64,000 nucleotides of DNA from Gracilariopsis chorda (Eukaryota; Rhodophyta; Florideophyceae; Gracilariales; Gracilariaceae): positions 124,001 through 188,000 of the forward strand of contig NBIV01000133.1 of the NCBI GenBank assembly GCA_003194525.1. The letters are read 5' to 3'. Numbering within the stretch: position 1 is the first letter of the stretch; every line of letters starts with the position of its first letter. The translations under genes and the position numbers were made by a program. Below, in pieces: positions 31,472 through 41,536 of the stretch. A model generated the notes under the pieces. The model had not been told where the DNA came from. It worked only from the letters and a program-made list of their open reading frames with translations, and did no database searches.

Positions 31472-31480
31472 TATAAAAAG
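31472..31480 (+). promoter_or_regulatory. TATA box of phosphoserine aminotransferase
   Basis: CCTATAAAAAGCCCC lies 130 bp upstream of the ATG at 31610, in a C-rich promoter. The same arrangement (CCTATAAAAG, about 117 bp upstream) is seen for the minus-strand gene at 38382. Confidence 0.65.
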
Positions 31481-31609
31481 CCCCGCCCCTCTGCGCCCTC
31501 CCCGTCTTCACATCTTCCCACCCCGCCCAAGCCCAGGCTTCGAGCCCCACCCTCCACATTCACGTCGTCAATCTCATCCCAAAATTTCTCTTTGTTTAGG
31601 ACACACACC

Positions 31610-32870
31610 ATGGCGCCCAACTCTGTCCCCCAGCAACCTATCTCCGCCGATCGCGCTCTCGGCAACTTCTCCGCCGGTCCGGCATGTCTTTCCGATTGGG
31701 TTATGACAACCGCCGCCGCTGAGTTTTGCAACAAGAACAACACTGGCATGGGTATCATGGAGGTACGTTCCACCCATCTCCGTGTGTCACTACGCCGCCC
31801 CTTCCCCCTCTAACATCTTCCACTCCCCCCCCTCCTCCCTTCACTCGCACAATGTGTAGATGAGCCACCGAGATGTTGGAGGACCCGTGCAGAACGCCAT
31901 CTCCTCCGCCACTGACAAGCTCCGCATCATGCTCGACGTCCCGGACAACTACCACATCCTCTTCATGCAGGGCGGTGCCCACGGCCAGTTTGCCGCCATC
32001 GCACTCAACCTTATGGGTGACCGCACTCAAGCCGACTATGTCGTCACAGGCTACTGGAGTCAGAGGGCAATGAACGAGGCCAGCAAGTACTGCAACGTCC
32101 GTTTCGCCTATGACGGTGCCAAACACAGCTTCCAGACCATCCCGCCTGTGTCAGAGTGGAACATTTCCCCGGACAGTGCCTACGTTCACATCTGTGCCAA
32201 CGAGACCATCCACGGCTTGGAGTTCCTGGAAGACCCCCAACTACCCGAAGGCAGTCCCGTACTGGTGGGCGATTTCACCTCAACTCTGCTGTCGCGCCGC
32301 ATCAACATCAGTCGCTACGGCTGCATCTACGCCTCGGGTGGAAAGAATCTGGGCCCAGCCGGTGTCACTGCTGTCATTGTTCGAGATGACTTGCTTAACA
32401 GGCAGTTGCCTACGTGCCCCTCTGTGCTGTCATACACCACCATGGCGAACAGTAAGCCCGTCGCCTCTCTGTATAATACGCCGCCCACTTTCCTCATCTA
32501 CATGGTGGACCTCGTGCTCAAGGACAACATGAACAATGGAGGCATTGATGGTCTAGAGCAACGTGCCAAGAACCGTGCCAGTCGGGTGTACGACGTCATC
32601 GAGCATTCTAACGGCTTCTATTCGCTCAAGTGTAGCGACGCAGACCACCGCTCACGCATGAATGTTCCATTCCGCATTGGGGGTGGTGACGTGGCCATGG
32701 AAGAATTGTTCTGCGCTGAGGGGTCGCAGAGGGGACTGTTGCAATTGTTCTGTCATCCGCTCTTCCCGGGCTGCAGGATCACCCTCTACAACGGTATCCC
32801 GGATGCGGCTGTTGATGCGCTGGTGGAGCACATGGTGGACTTCCAAACCAAGCACTGCGGCCGTGCTTAG
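31610..32870 (+). CDS. Phosphoserine aminotransferase (PSAT), one intron
   Basis: The enzyme (EC 2.6.1.52) transaminates 3-phosphohydroxypyruvate with glutamate to phosphoserine, step two of the phosphorylated serine pathway; it uses PLP. Exon 1 is 31610-31762, exon 2 is 31860-32870, giving 387 residues with the join GMGIME|MSHRD in phase 0. This matches the family's 'GtGxSvmEmSHRs', so the splice is well supported. Visible features are the N-terminal NFSAGPACL, the PLP-phosphate loop QGGAHGQFAA, and the Schiff-base lysine in YASGGKNLGPAGV (Lys-213). C-terminal RMNVPFRIGG (family 'RMNVpFxl') and the GLLQLFCHPLFPGCRITLYNG block follow. No clear transit peptide is seen, so a cytosolic form is plausible; a short plastid signal is not excluded. 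The coding frame is intact. Confidence 0.95.
31763..31859 (+). other. 97-nt spliceosomal intron
   Basis: The intron begins GTACGT and ends GTGTAG. Removing it restores the conserved MGIME-MSHRDVGG junction. A long C/T-rich tract (CCACTCCCCCCCCTCCTCCC) precedes the acceptor, as a polypyrimidine tract. It is the only intron I can support in the gene island. Confidence 0.9.
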
Positions 32871-35434
32871 CCGCCCCCTGTTTGGTGCGGGTCCGCACCG
32901 TGTGCCATAGCGTGGACGGTTGGACGGGGCGGTGGAAAATGCCGCCGGCCGTGTTTGTCTCTGTGTGTGTCAGCGCCGCCTCTCTCTTGCTTGGTTCTCC
33001 CCCTCGCTCTCTGTACTTGACATCTCCCGCTATGCCCCTATCTGTACGTTGGCGCCGAGGAGCGCGGGGCGCCGACTTGTAACAATATTAGCAAAGGCTT
33101 GAAGTAAAGGCCGCGAAACGGCAGTTTTCTGACGGCACTTTTTTACCTTCGGTGCGGGGGCTGCTCCCTCTTTTTCTTTTTTTGACAATTGTGATCAGAA
33201 CAGACGCTGACACGCGGCGCGGAGCGCCACACGCTGCAAGCGCGGTGCGCTGGCGTCGCTCCGCTCTCGCAACCGCGCCGAGCCGCACGCCGCAGACCCC
33301 CTTCGCTCGCGGTCCGTGGCGCAACGCGCACGTGCTCACGGGCACCCTCCCCGCCTCGTGTGCGGCAGCCGCGCTCTTCCGCTCCTTTCAACAGCCAACC
33401 ATCAGCGCCCGCTGCCGTCACTTTCCGCCCTCCTCAATCTTCTCTCTCTTCTATCGACCTCGCCTCCGTCACTTATCGCCACACGCACATACCCCCATTC
33501 CCTCACCAGCCCGCGCTGCGCTTGTAAATGAACTGGTTTGCCAACCTCATGCCCCTACATTGTGTCGCTTTCTTCCCAACCACTCATTTTCCCGTTCAAC
33601 GGTGCTGCCGACAGAACAAACTGAAAACTGAAGTGAGACACCTGCGACTGAACAAACTAAACGGCTCCCCTCTTGCCGTCTCCACGGCGAAGAAAAACCT
33701 TTTTCCCCTTCGCACGTGCAGCCTCTTCGATCGTCTGCACTGTCCAACGCAAAGCTTTCTCTCCTCCTATTTTAGACGCCTCTTGCTCGTACTTTTTTTC
33801 CACTATCAAACACTCGCCGCCACCGTTCACAGCCACACGTCCATCTACACCAAGACGCACCACCATCACTGCATACCCACTCGCACAATACTCTCAAATC
33901 CCCAGAAAACTTCTTCCGCTTGCAGTAATTCTAAATTATGAGAAAAAAGGCGCCAGTCTTGTTGTGACATCCGCATTGCAGCATATAGCATTAGCCAGTA
34001 ACCAGCTTCCAGCCGTGTGCCCAACTGCCACCACATCCCTTGCCACGTGCGCGTGCTCCGTAGATCGTCCAATCCAGCACACTACGGTGCACGCACGTGT
34101 CTCAAACACGTCTCGTGCTTATAAAATGTGCTCACGATCACCTCGACTCTGATACTCGTAATAAGATTACAACCCCCCTCCCACCCCCCCGCCCCCCTTC
34201 CCCGCCCCGGTTAAGACTCATCACTTTGCACGTGTGACTTCAAGCATTTCCCTGCCCGTAACCTGATATCAGGTATTGCGGATAACAGTTACATTCGGAT
34301 GACAGCACAAGGTTTTTCAAACATTTCACCGCTCCAGCACGACCAGCGCACAAGTGCTCCAGCGCACAGACAACTCATCGATACGGCCCCAGAAATCATT
34401 GCACGTAAATTAACAGCTTGAAGAATAATTTCCACCACAAGTGTCATGCTTATCGCCATCGCAACACCGTGGGAGCGCAGAAAAAGAAAAAGTTTCTTTT
34501 GTGCTCCTCGCCTGCGCGCGCTTTAATAGTTCTACTCTCCACGCCATGCTCGGCCACGACATAAAAACACCGGATGTGACCGACCTCTCTTCGAGTTTCT
34601 TCAATAGCATTTCGAGCTGTCTTCCCTTGCAAAAGACGAAGCATACAACCTCACTTCTTGTCCGATTTGCTACCCCGCTCCCTTGACATCACTTTTTGTC
34701 CGTAGCGTATGTAAATCGGAGCGAGCAGAAGCTGGCTGTCTTAGTGCAACATATTAATACCGCGGAAGTTATATGCAAAGAAGCAAAGACGTCAGCCTCG
34801 ATTTCATACCGCTTTCTCAAGATCGGAGAACCGCCTCCACGTACTTCCACCAGGTACCGTTAACCTACAAGCTTTGCAAGCCCACCGAGACAAGAAGTCT
34901 CGAATCATAGTAAAGTGAGCCACAGCAGAGGGATGTATATCTACCCTATCCACGGGCGTCTTCGCAAGATTTCTTTATGGAAAATGCAAGACACGTTTTT
35001 CTCGTGCCTTTGCAGGTAGAGGTGGCTTTTCTTAAAGGATGGTGGACTACATCTTCTGTTTCGAATAATCCCAATACTCTCAACCTAGTTGACCAGGTAT
35101 CTTAAGTTTTCGCAGATATGATTATGTATGGGAGTACAGGTAAATGAGATAATAGTAGGCTAGTGGAACAATAAATTCGTGTGACTCTTGAAAACAAATC
35201 AGATGCAACAGACCAAAGAATTTTTGTGAATCAAGACACGTTGGCTGACATACCGCGGTCTGACCAGTTCTGAAAGTGCAGAAAATATGATTATGCAATA
35301 TGCATTGGGTTGAAAGACAAACAAGACATGTGTTTCAAGAGAAGGGAATATGTGGAGATGGTGGGAAGAAGTTGAGGCCGAGAAGCAAGTTTAAAGTCCT
35401 CCAACCTTTAGAAGGGTACAAGGGTAAGAAGGGC
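32871..35434. other. Intergenic, no gene seen
   Basis: The PSAT 3' flank is followed by a short GC-rich zone (33210-33330) and a C/T-rich zone (33330-33950) whose overlapping frames look random. From 34250 the DNA is AT-richer. ACATCACTTTT at about 34685 and a C run near 34170-34200 are the only visible landmarks. A minus-strand promoter or an unannotated non-coding RNA is possible but unsupported. Confidence 0.4.
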
Positions 35435-35615
35435 CTTCGGTCCTACCACTCTTTCCTGCAGTCGTGACGTCTGCATCTTGCCTGCAGGAAAGAGTGGTAG
35501 GGCCGAAGCTTGAGGCCAAAGAACCATAGGCGGTGTGCCCTCACAAACCTGACAATCAAACGTTTTGGTTGTCCAAAACGTTTGATTATCATTGGTGCAA
35601 AGAGTTGGCACACCG
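35435..35615. repeat. Two large hairpins in tandem
   Basis: Arms at 35435-35461 and 35482-35508 pair at 26 of 27 positions around a 20-nt loop. Next to it a perfect 15-bp hairpin (35554-35568 / 35573-35587, loop TTGT) sits inside a perfect 9-bp outer stem (35531-35539 / 35607-35615). No coding potential is seen. Confidence 0.85.
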
Positions 35616-35734
35616 AAAACATTCAAAACATTGACATGAAGGTTTTCGAGTGCTGGCGAAGTTTGCGCCAAAAAAATCAAATCGTGCATTTTACTTATTT
35701 TTTAAGGGGTGCGAAGGTCGTTGTGGTAGGTTAG

Positions 35735-35941
35735 CTTTCTACATATGGACATGGACATGGGTTTTTGGCACTACGCCGGGAAGAGAATTAAAAACTAATT
35801 CATGTTTACTGAGCGAAAATTTGAAAACGAATCTGGTAGAAAGATTCCGAAGTGTCTCTTCCGTGGGGTCACTCAAAGAGCGACCCCAAAATCGTGGACA
35901 ATGGACAAGATGGATTTTTGTCCATGTCCATATGTAGAAAG
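35735..35941. repeat. 207-bp element with 23-bp perfect terminal inverted repeats
   Basis: The ends CTTTCTACATATGGACATGG(ACA) at 35735-35757 and the exact complement at 35919-35941 enclose 161 bp of non-coding DNA. This is MITE-like. No clear target-site duplication is seen (left flank ..GGTTAG, right flank GGCCTTAG..), so a fold-back element or inverted duplication is also possible. Confidence 0.65.
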
Positions 35942-37824
35942 GGCCTTAGAGAGAGAGAGACCAATGGTACACCGCAGTTGTGATACTAGGTCGTACTCTC
36001 ATGCAGAATAGCAAAGTATCATAATGTCCTCTGGACGAAGCTGTACTAAAACAAGGCATGCATAGTCAGCGAAGTCAGTGTAAGGAATGATGCGAAGTGG
36101 GAGTGTGGCTAAGCAAGTTTCTGGCTTTTCGAAAAGCGAGAATTCAGTATACATTATCACCCGGCTGACAAGGCTATGTAGTCTTTGCTTTCTTGCTTTC
36201 CATGGCTTTGTACTGAAGAGCTGTGATTCCCAAATTTAAAGGGGTTTTTGAAGAAGAACGTCAACATATGCGCGATGTACTGCCCTTATCGCTTGAGCCA
36301 CACAGAACTATCGAAATGCAAAAGGCGATGAGTAAAAACGATGCATCGAAATCTGCACAGAACAGCAACTTGAAGGGTTAGATGGTTAGGCTTCTAGGCT
36401 TCTGACAGCTGGAGCAAGGCAGCTCGAACTAACTGAACGCTTCTGCCAGGTGCTCAAGATTCTGCTACGATGACAAACGGGGAACAGAAAAGGATAATTT
36501 CCGAGCCTTTTTTTGAACTACAAGGGCAAAAGGTTCATATTTGAATGGCCGGAGTTCCGTGAGTGTGGCGATAACCGGATTTGAGTTGAATCAAATCAAA
36601 TCTCGTCCAGTCGTGTCCATGACTGGAACTGCGGCCAAGGCAAGGAATCACTCTTTGAGTAGCACAAACTCAGGCTGCGGTAGGCGCAAATGCGCTCCAC
36701 GCGCCGTGCCACCACCGGGTGACAGACTCCCCCTAAAGTTTGCAATAAACACAAGGCTAGCCTTCGAACCAGCTACACCGCTAGAGTCTCGCACGGTGAC
36801 CGCTTCCCCTATGAAGTTGAAGGCAGATAAGTACTCTCCCCACACCTTTCCACGTTAGCGAGGTACATGCTCTACCTTCAACATCTTCTGCGCTACGTAC
36901 CACGTTCACTTGTCTATTCAATTCATTGGTGGTAGCTGAGACAGGAATGTCAGGGCTAAGGACCTGACTAAAGCCCAGGTGAAATGAGGGAAATATCTGC
37001 TTCACGTAAATTGGGAAAAGCTCACTACTGCGACTTCGACGCAATTCTTCATTGATAGGCGTTGTCATCAGGGCGCTTTGCGGCTGACTGCTTTTGACAT
37101 TTGCGTAGTCACTAACCTAGACAACGTGATTTAGGACGTAATCAGTCAAGATAGACAAGTTGGATCAAACATGAAGGATTAGCTATCCTACCAGTCTGGA
37201 GTTCTGCGTTGTGGAAATGGTCCACAATGCGATGGCCATACTATGATTTATTTCATCCTCTATGTTCTTCAGTTGTCAGTGAAATAAATAGCGAAACCAC
37301 AGCTAAATACGTACGCCATCTACTTAATTGAGCGGAGCCTCTGAAATTCTCTATGTGTACGATTTCTTCATCATTGTAGCGACACTCAGTTAATTTTGAG
37401 ACTTTGTCTTGGAATATGACAAAGGCGCTTTACTCCGTTCTAGTTGAACGCGTCGACAACGCCGTGTATTATGCTCTAATCATTCCTTCAGTCATAGTCC
37501 TGCTTTTTGAGACCGTAATCAGTCAGTCACGTGTCCGGCTCAGACAAAAGTTGTCTAAAGGAGGGGTCTGGCTATAGGAATCCCTGCTTTCGTTATGAAG
37601 GGCGTAGCATTTTATGTATCTTTGACAATTGGGACTGTAAGCTAATAAGCCCGTGTGAACAGGTCGCATGCAATGAATTCACTTTTTCTTCAAGAATAAT
37701 ATAAAATCCATTCGAAGTTCTGCTACAGCCAAATGAACAATCTGTATTCATTTGCAATCTAATGCAGCATCAGTATCAATGTACCCCGTGCACAATTTTG
37801 GTGACCGTGTCAGAACTTCACCAT
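35942..37824. other. AT-rich intergenic stretch, no gene seen
   Basis: GAGAGAGAGAGA at about 35948 is a small microsatellite. Short frames only. A minus-strand frame at 36781-37068 shows no recognisable motif. It separates the inverted-repeat zone from the secreted cationic protein gene. Confidence 0.4.
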
Positions 37825-38382
37825 CTACTTCCAAGTGGTCTTCTTCTCTTCCTCACCCGAGAGAAGTTTCTTCCCCAGTTCAACAGCCGCTTCACAAACC
37901 TTCTTGTTCTTCTTACAGAACTTGGAAACCTTTCTCACCACCTTCTTCACACCCTTGACTACCTTCTTGAAGCCCTTCTTAATCTTCTTTCCAACTTTCT
38001 TGAAAGCCTTCTTAATCTTCTTAAAGAATCGCCCGCTAGGGTCCATTTCCATCTCTACCTCCTCATCATCTTCTTCTTCATCCATATCGGCGTACTGCTC
38101 AAGTACTTCCATACAATCCTTAACGGTTGCCTTTTCGTTCCAATGGCCCCAGGCGCACATACCAAACGGAGCTTCTTCCACGTCATGTTTCAATTCTTCC
38201 ACTTCGGCGGAGGGCGCTTCCCACTCTGCACCGAGATGAACCATGTCAAGGCAGTAGGCCACTATAGATGGAACATTGCATTCATTTTCCGTCTCCGTCT
38301 CAGTTCGAACAACGGAACCAAATGTTAAACAAAAGGAAGCGACAAACAAGAAAAAAAAGAGAATGGAAGACTTCATGCTCAA
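37825..38382 (-). CDS. Secreted prepropeptide-like protein with acidic propiece and cationic amphipathic helix
   Basis: The 185-residue protein starts MSMKSSILFFFLFVASFC and has a signal peptide (cleavage near residues 23-24). Residues 24-98 hold four Cys (35, 44, 76, 90). Residues 99-114 are strongly acidic: 12 Asp/Glu in 16. After DPSGR-118 a cationic segment begins (119-163): 22 Lys/Arg, no Asp/Glu. Hydrophobic residues are spaced 3-4 apart (F119, F120, I123, F127, V130, I134, F138, V141, V142, V145, V148, V149, V152, F155), so it would form an amphipathic helix. The helix has repeats FKKIKKA, FKKVGKKIKKG, FKKVVKGVKK. C156 and C163 close it, and a neutral tail follows. Signal, acidic propiece and cationic helix is the layout of many antimicrobial peptide precursors (magainin, latarcin, styelin types); no sequence homology is claimed. 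Binding of sulfated wall polysaccharide is an alternative. A TATA box lies upstream and the frame is intact. Confidence 0.75.
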   Translation of the reverse strand: MSMKSSILFFFLFVASFCLTFGSVVRTETETENECNVPSIVAYCLDMVHLGAEWEAPSAEVEELKHDVEEAPFGMCAWGHWNEKATVKDCMEVLEQYADMDEEEDDEEVEMEMDPSGRFFKKIKKAFKKVGKKIKKGFKKVVKGVKKVVRKVSKFCKKNKKVCEAAVELGKKLLSGEEEKKTTWK

Positions 38383-38498
38383 TGCAATGAAAGTTGAACT
38401 GAAAGAAGGCGATTTGAATAACTGTACTGAAGGCTAAGGAGAAGTTGCGTTGGTATTGACAGTTTGATAATGGATGGGTGCAAGGATGTTCTTGAACT

Positions 38499-38506
38499 CT
38501 TTTATA
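38499..38506 (-). promoter_or_regulatory. TATA box of the cationic secreted protein gene
   Basis: On the minus strand CCTATAAAAGAG lies about 117 bp upstream of the ATG at 38382, the same spacing class as the PSAT TATA box. Confidence 0.6.
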
Positions 38507-38639
38507 GGTACTTGGAGGGTGCTCATTCTAGGAAGCATCGATGGTCAGAGAGCATGTTTCTTGCGAGTTGGCGTTGTTTTTGGCGTTGAGTGTAACATAG
38601 ATTGTTGGGATATGCTCTATTTCTGCAGAGCAATGAGAG

Positions 38640-39010
38640 AGGGGAGTGAACCAACAATTTCAAAACAATGAAGTAGCCATATAGAGACATGAAAAAGGAA
38701 GGAATGACTAGATGTATCGAAGGCACACTATTGTCGCGCGCTCCATGCAACAATGGTCAACTGTGCAGCTGAAGTAGTGAATTTGAGCAGATAGAAAGCT
38801 ATCAATAGAAAAGAATGACTTGAGAGGTCTCAGCGCGTTGTATGTGGCTCGTTCAACGCAGCAATGCCCAAATTGTGGTTCTGAGATGGTGAGTTTGACC
38901 AGAAATGTATTTATAGGGAAGAAAGGTCTCGATATGTCAAAAGTAAGTTGTTTGCTTATATGCAACAATGTTTAAAGTGTAGTACTGAAATGGTAGCATT
39001 GAGCGTGTTC
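38640..39010. repeat. Degenerate ~105-bp tandem repeat
   Basis: Three to four diverged units can be aligned by the landmark ATGCAACAATGG (about 38747), ACGCAGCAATGC (about 38853) and ATGCAACAATGT (about 38961). Each is followed by A(N)TGTG..GTNNTGA(A/G)(A/G)TGGT(G/A). Spacing is about 105-108 bp. It lies upstream of the cationic secreted protein gene. Confidence 0.5.
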
Positions 39011-39423
39011 CTAAAGTTGTGCAGAGATAGGAAGGTGGGTGTATGAAACGAAACGGGATGAAAGAATACGAACGGAAGGCTTGCGACAGCATGTGGTGAT
39101 TAGAATGCATTATGTGATATCTGGCAGAAGCACAAACGGGAACTGGGGAGCTGCAGTGTTACTATGGCATGGTGGTTCACAACAAAACAAAGCAGTGAAT
39201 TGCTAATTGCACAAAGCTCTTGTTTCTTGTGGAAGGAGGAGGCAAGGAAGCTATCCTCAGCTGATTCCGATGCGTTAGGAACGCGTTACAGGCATGCAGT
39301 ACGTAGCACCGCCCGTAGCTATGCTCAGCAACACGTCACAAACAAGAGCAAAGCTCACAACCAATTAGGGTGACAAACAACACGCAAAATTCTAAAGGAA
39401 GGACAAACTGAAAAGAAGTTAAC

Positions 39424-39621
39424 TTAGGAGCAACGGCGGAATATCAAGTATAGGTTATCACCAGGCTTTGACACACATGCAAGGAGAGCAAGGCAACGCG
39501 AATGACGAGAAGAAAGCAGCACCGAGCAGTCGACAGAGTGCAGGACGCAAGATCCACCAAGGCAAGAAAACAGGGTCCAGCACAGGAGCAGTAGAGCAAT
39601 GATAGCCGCATAATATAACAT
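39424..39621 (-). CDS. Possible small Cys-rich secreted peptide
   Basis: A 65-residue frame begins MLYYAAIIALLLLCWTLFSC, a signal-peptide-like stretch. The remainder has Cys at about 20, 25, 32, 43, 49 and 64 and ends near FRRCS. The spacing does not match a family I recognise. It sits about 1 kb from the cationic secreted protein gene. Its length is near the level of chance, so support is weak. Confidence 0.25.
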   Translation of the reverse strand: MLYYAAIIALLLLCWTLFSCLGGSCVLHSVDCSVLLSSRHSRCLALLACVSKPGDNLYLIFRRCS

Positions 39622-40202
39622 TCATATTAGGGTATTGTTGACCTCCGCATTTGCGCTGTTCCATGCGGACATCCTGTGAATTTTGCATGTGATGCGGGTT
39701 GTCGTGGAAAGCGGAGGCCAGGTTCGGAGGGAGCGAAGGAGGACAGTTCGTCATTGCTGATCTGCTTCCAAGGCGCAGCAACTGTTCAACGTAGAGTACG
39801 TGTGCTTTACATTAGAACTTTTTTCCTTCTCGAACCACTTAGAACCTCCTTTGCATGATTGAACCCCGAATAGCTTGATACCGATGATGCACGCCTTGTT
39901 TGAAAGAAGACAGCCTATAGCTACAAGAAACTTCGTCTCCAACTTGTGGCGCTCAGCCCACCTGAAAAAAAATAAAAGAGTGCCGAGCCAATCACCATAC
40001 CGGGATGCCCTCATATCGGATATATTGGGAGTAAAAGTAGTAAGCTTTTTTTGAAATATATTATAGCGTATTGCATCTGCCCCTGGGCACACGCGACAAA
40101 TCAAATATTTCTTTTAAATTAGTAGTGGTTGGCGCTACACCTTCTTTTTATTTTAGCTTCTAAACAGATTTTTCTTTTGTTGTGAAAATTTTACAACACG
40201 TA
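39622..40202. other. Intergenic with one unrecognised minus-strand frame
   Basis: A minus-strand frame at 39751-40104 contains, after a pyrimidine stretch ending TTTTTTTTCAG at about 39972, the sequence WAERHKLETKFLVAIGCLL. That boundary has the look of a 3' splice site and could start an exon of an unknown or decayed gene. No family was recognised. Confidence 0.25.
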
Positions 40203-41536
40203 CAAGAAAAAGCAGCATTGAGCGGCAGCCGGCGCTTCGTGCCACGGCCGAAATTTTACGTAAGATATCCGCACAAATTTTGGTTTAGGCATAAACTAAA
40301 TTATGTCAAATTAATGATGCCCATGTACAAAGTCTACAGCTTTTTGTAAAATAACGTTTTTGATGCTTACCGGTATTGAATGAAAATGATACGTATTTTG
40401 GAACGTGTCATTTTCTATATGGAGCATTAACATATCATAAGATGTGTTTAAACACAATAGTTCAACCTAAACCAGACCCGACAAAAAAATGTGTGTTCAA
40501 ACGTCAATTATCATTTCTGTCAGCGTTTTTCTCGTATAATGTCATGTATTCCAATGCCATGTACCGGTATGGTCGCTTGAAATATCATAAAAGCAAGGAA
40601 GACTTCAGGCGTGTAGGCAGTCTTACGTTTCGAATCAAAACCTATCGCTCTCCACGGGGATGTATCTTAAGTGCCTGTACAGTTGAATAACTTCGAACAT
40701 GCCTGGACTCAAAACAATTCTGTGCAGTTTCAACAGTGGCCACCACTCTCGCTCTCATATACGCCCTGATCTCATTTTGAAGCTTGTCGCTCTTTGCACT
40801 TTATTGGCTTTCCGTTCGATTTGATACAACCAAATCCTGTTCTTTGGCACTTTTGAAAGCATGCTCCATCAGATATTCTACGGCACTGCCACCTTGGGTT
40901 CTATCAACATTGATGTTAGTCTGGTACTTCATTGTGAGATCTGGATTGTACGGAACCACTTTCAAATCTTCTGTCCTTCTTCGTCGGTAGGTCACTTGGT
41001 TTTTGTACTCATTAATAGTTGTTTCAGTCACAATTTCTTGTCGATCATACCCAAATCTGCACCTCCCACTAGAGCTGCGACCACGGCAATATTGAAAGTG
41101 TCTGTGCTTTTGAATTTCTTCACCAATTTTCGGAGTTCGTGGTCCTCACTCGAGTCACCCCGAGGCAGTTCCACTTTGATCAAAGTTTCAATGATCCCAG
41201 GATCTTCAACTACGCCTCCTCCAACCAAAGAAGAATGTGATGATGTGAACTATTTCTCTCCTGGAACTCAATTTTGGCGGCAATTCCAATGCATTTCAAG
41301 CCAAAGACCTCTTCTGAATTATTCTGTGGATCCTTCATGATTGAATTTTCATACTGGTTGTAGACTCTTCCAATAAGATCTGACCTATCAAAAGGATGGA
41401 TTCTGTCTCCCTGTGGAAAAACTGCTGCGGTGTTTTTTGTGGTGCAATGCCCAGTGATGAAAAAACACACCGAAGATGCTCGGGATCTTCCTCTCACGAG
41501 GTGAGCACAGCGAAAGAGCCATTCCAGGGATGACAT
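40203..41536 (-). mobile_element. Helitron copy with Rep region and 3' hairpin end
   Basis: On the minus strand, 41536-40801 carries Rep blocks: PQGDRIHPFDRSDLIGRVYN ... SIMKD and KCIGIAAK, then KVVPYNPDLTMKYQTNINV, followed by GG. After the Rep region the copy goes straight to a non-coding 3' tail (VDFVHG-like frame, then CCAAAATTTGTGCGG). It ends in the GC-rich double hairpin and CTTG at 40206-40203. The tail matches the + strand copy at 55.5-57.5 kb, including 'ACAAAGTCTACAGC'. No helicase lies between Rep and the end, so it is an internally deleted or partial copy. The LTR copy begins at 41437, in the middle of the Rep region. Several stops and frame changes interrupt it. Confidence 0.75.

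Noticed and set aside
30694-31476. Long frames on both strands upstream of PSAT
   Set aside because: GC-rich DNA with few stops; overlapping frames on both strands cannot all be genes and none shows a domain.
33152-34152. C/T-rich + strand frames of 130-160 residues
   Set aside because: Random composition, overlapping in three frames, downstream of PSAT; no family.
37835-38239. + strand Ser/Phe-rich frame of 134 residues
   Set aside because: Antisense of the cationic secreted protein; its Phe/Leu/Thr pattern is the complement of the Lys codons.
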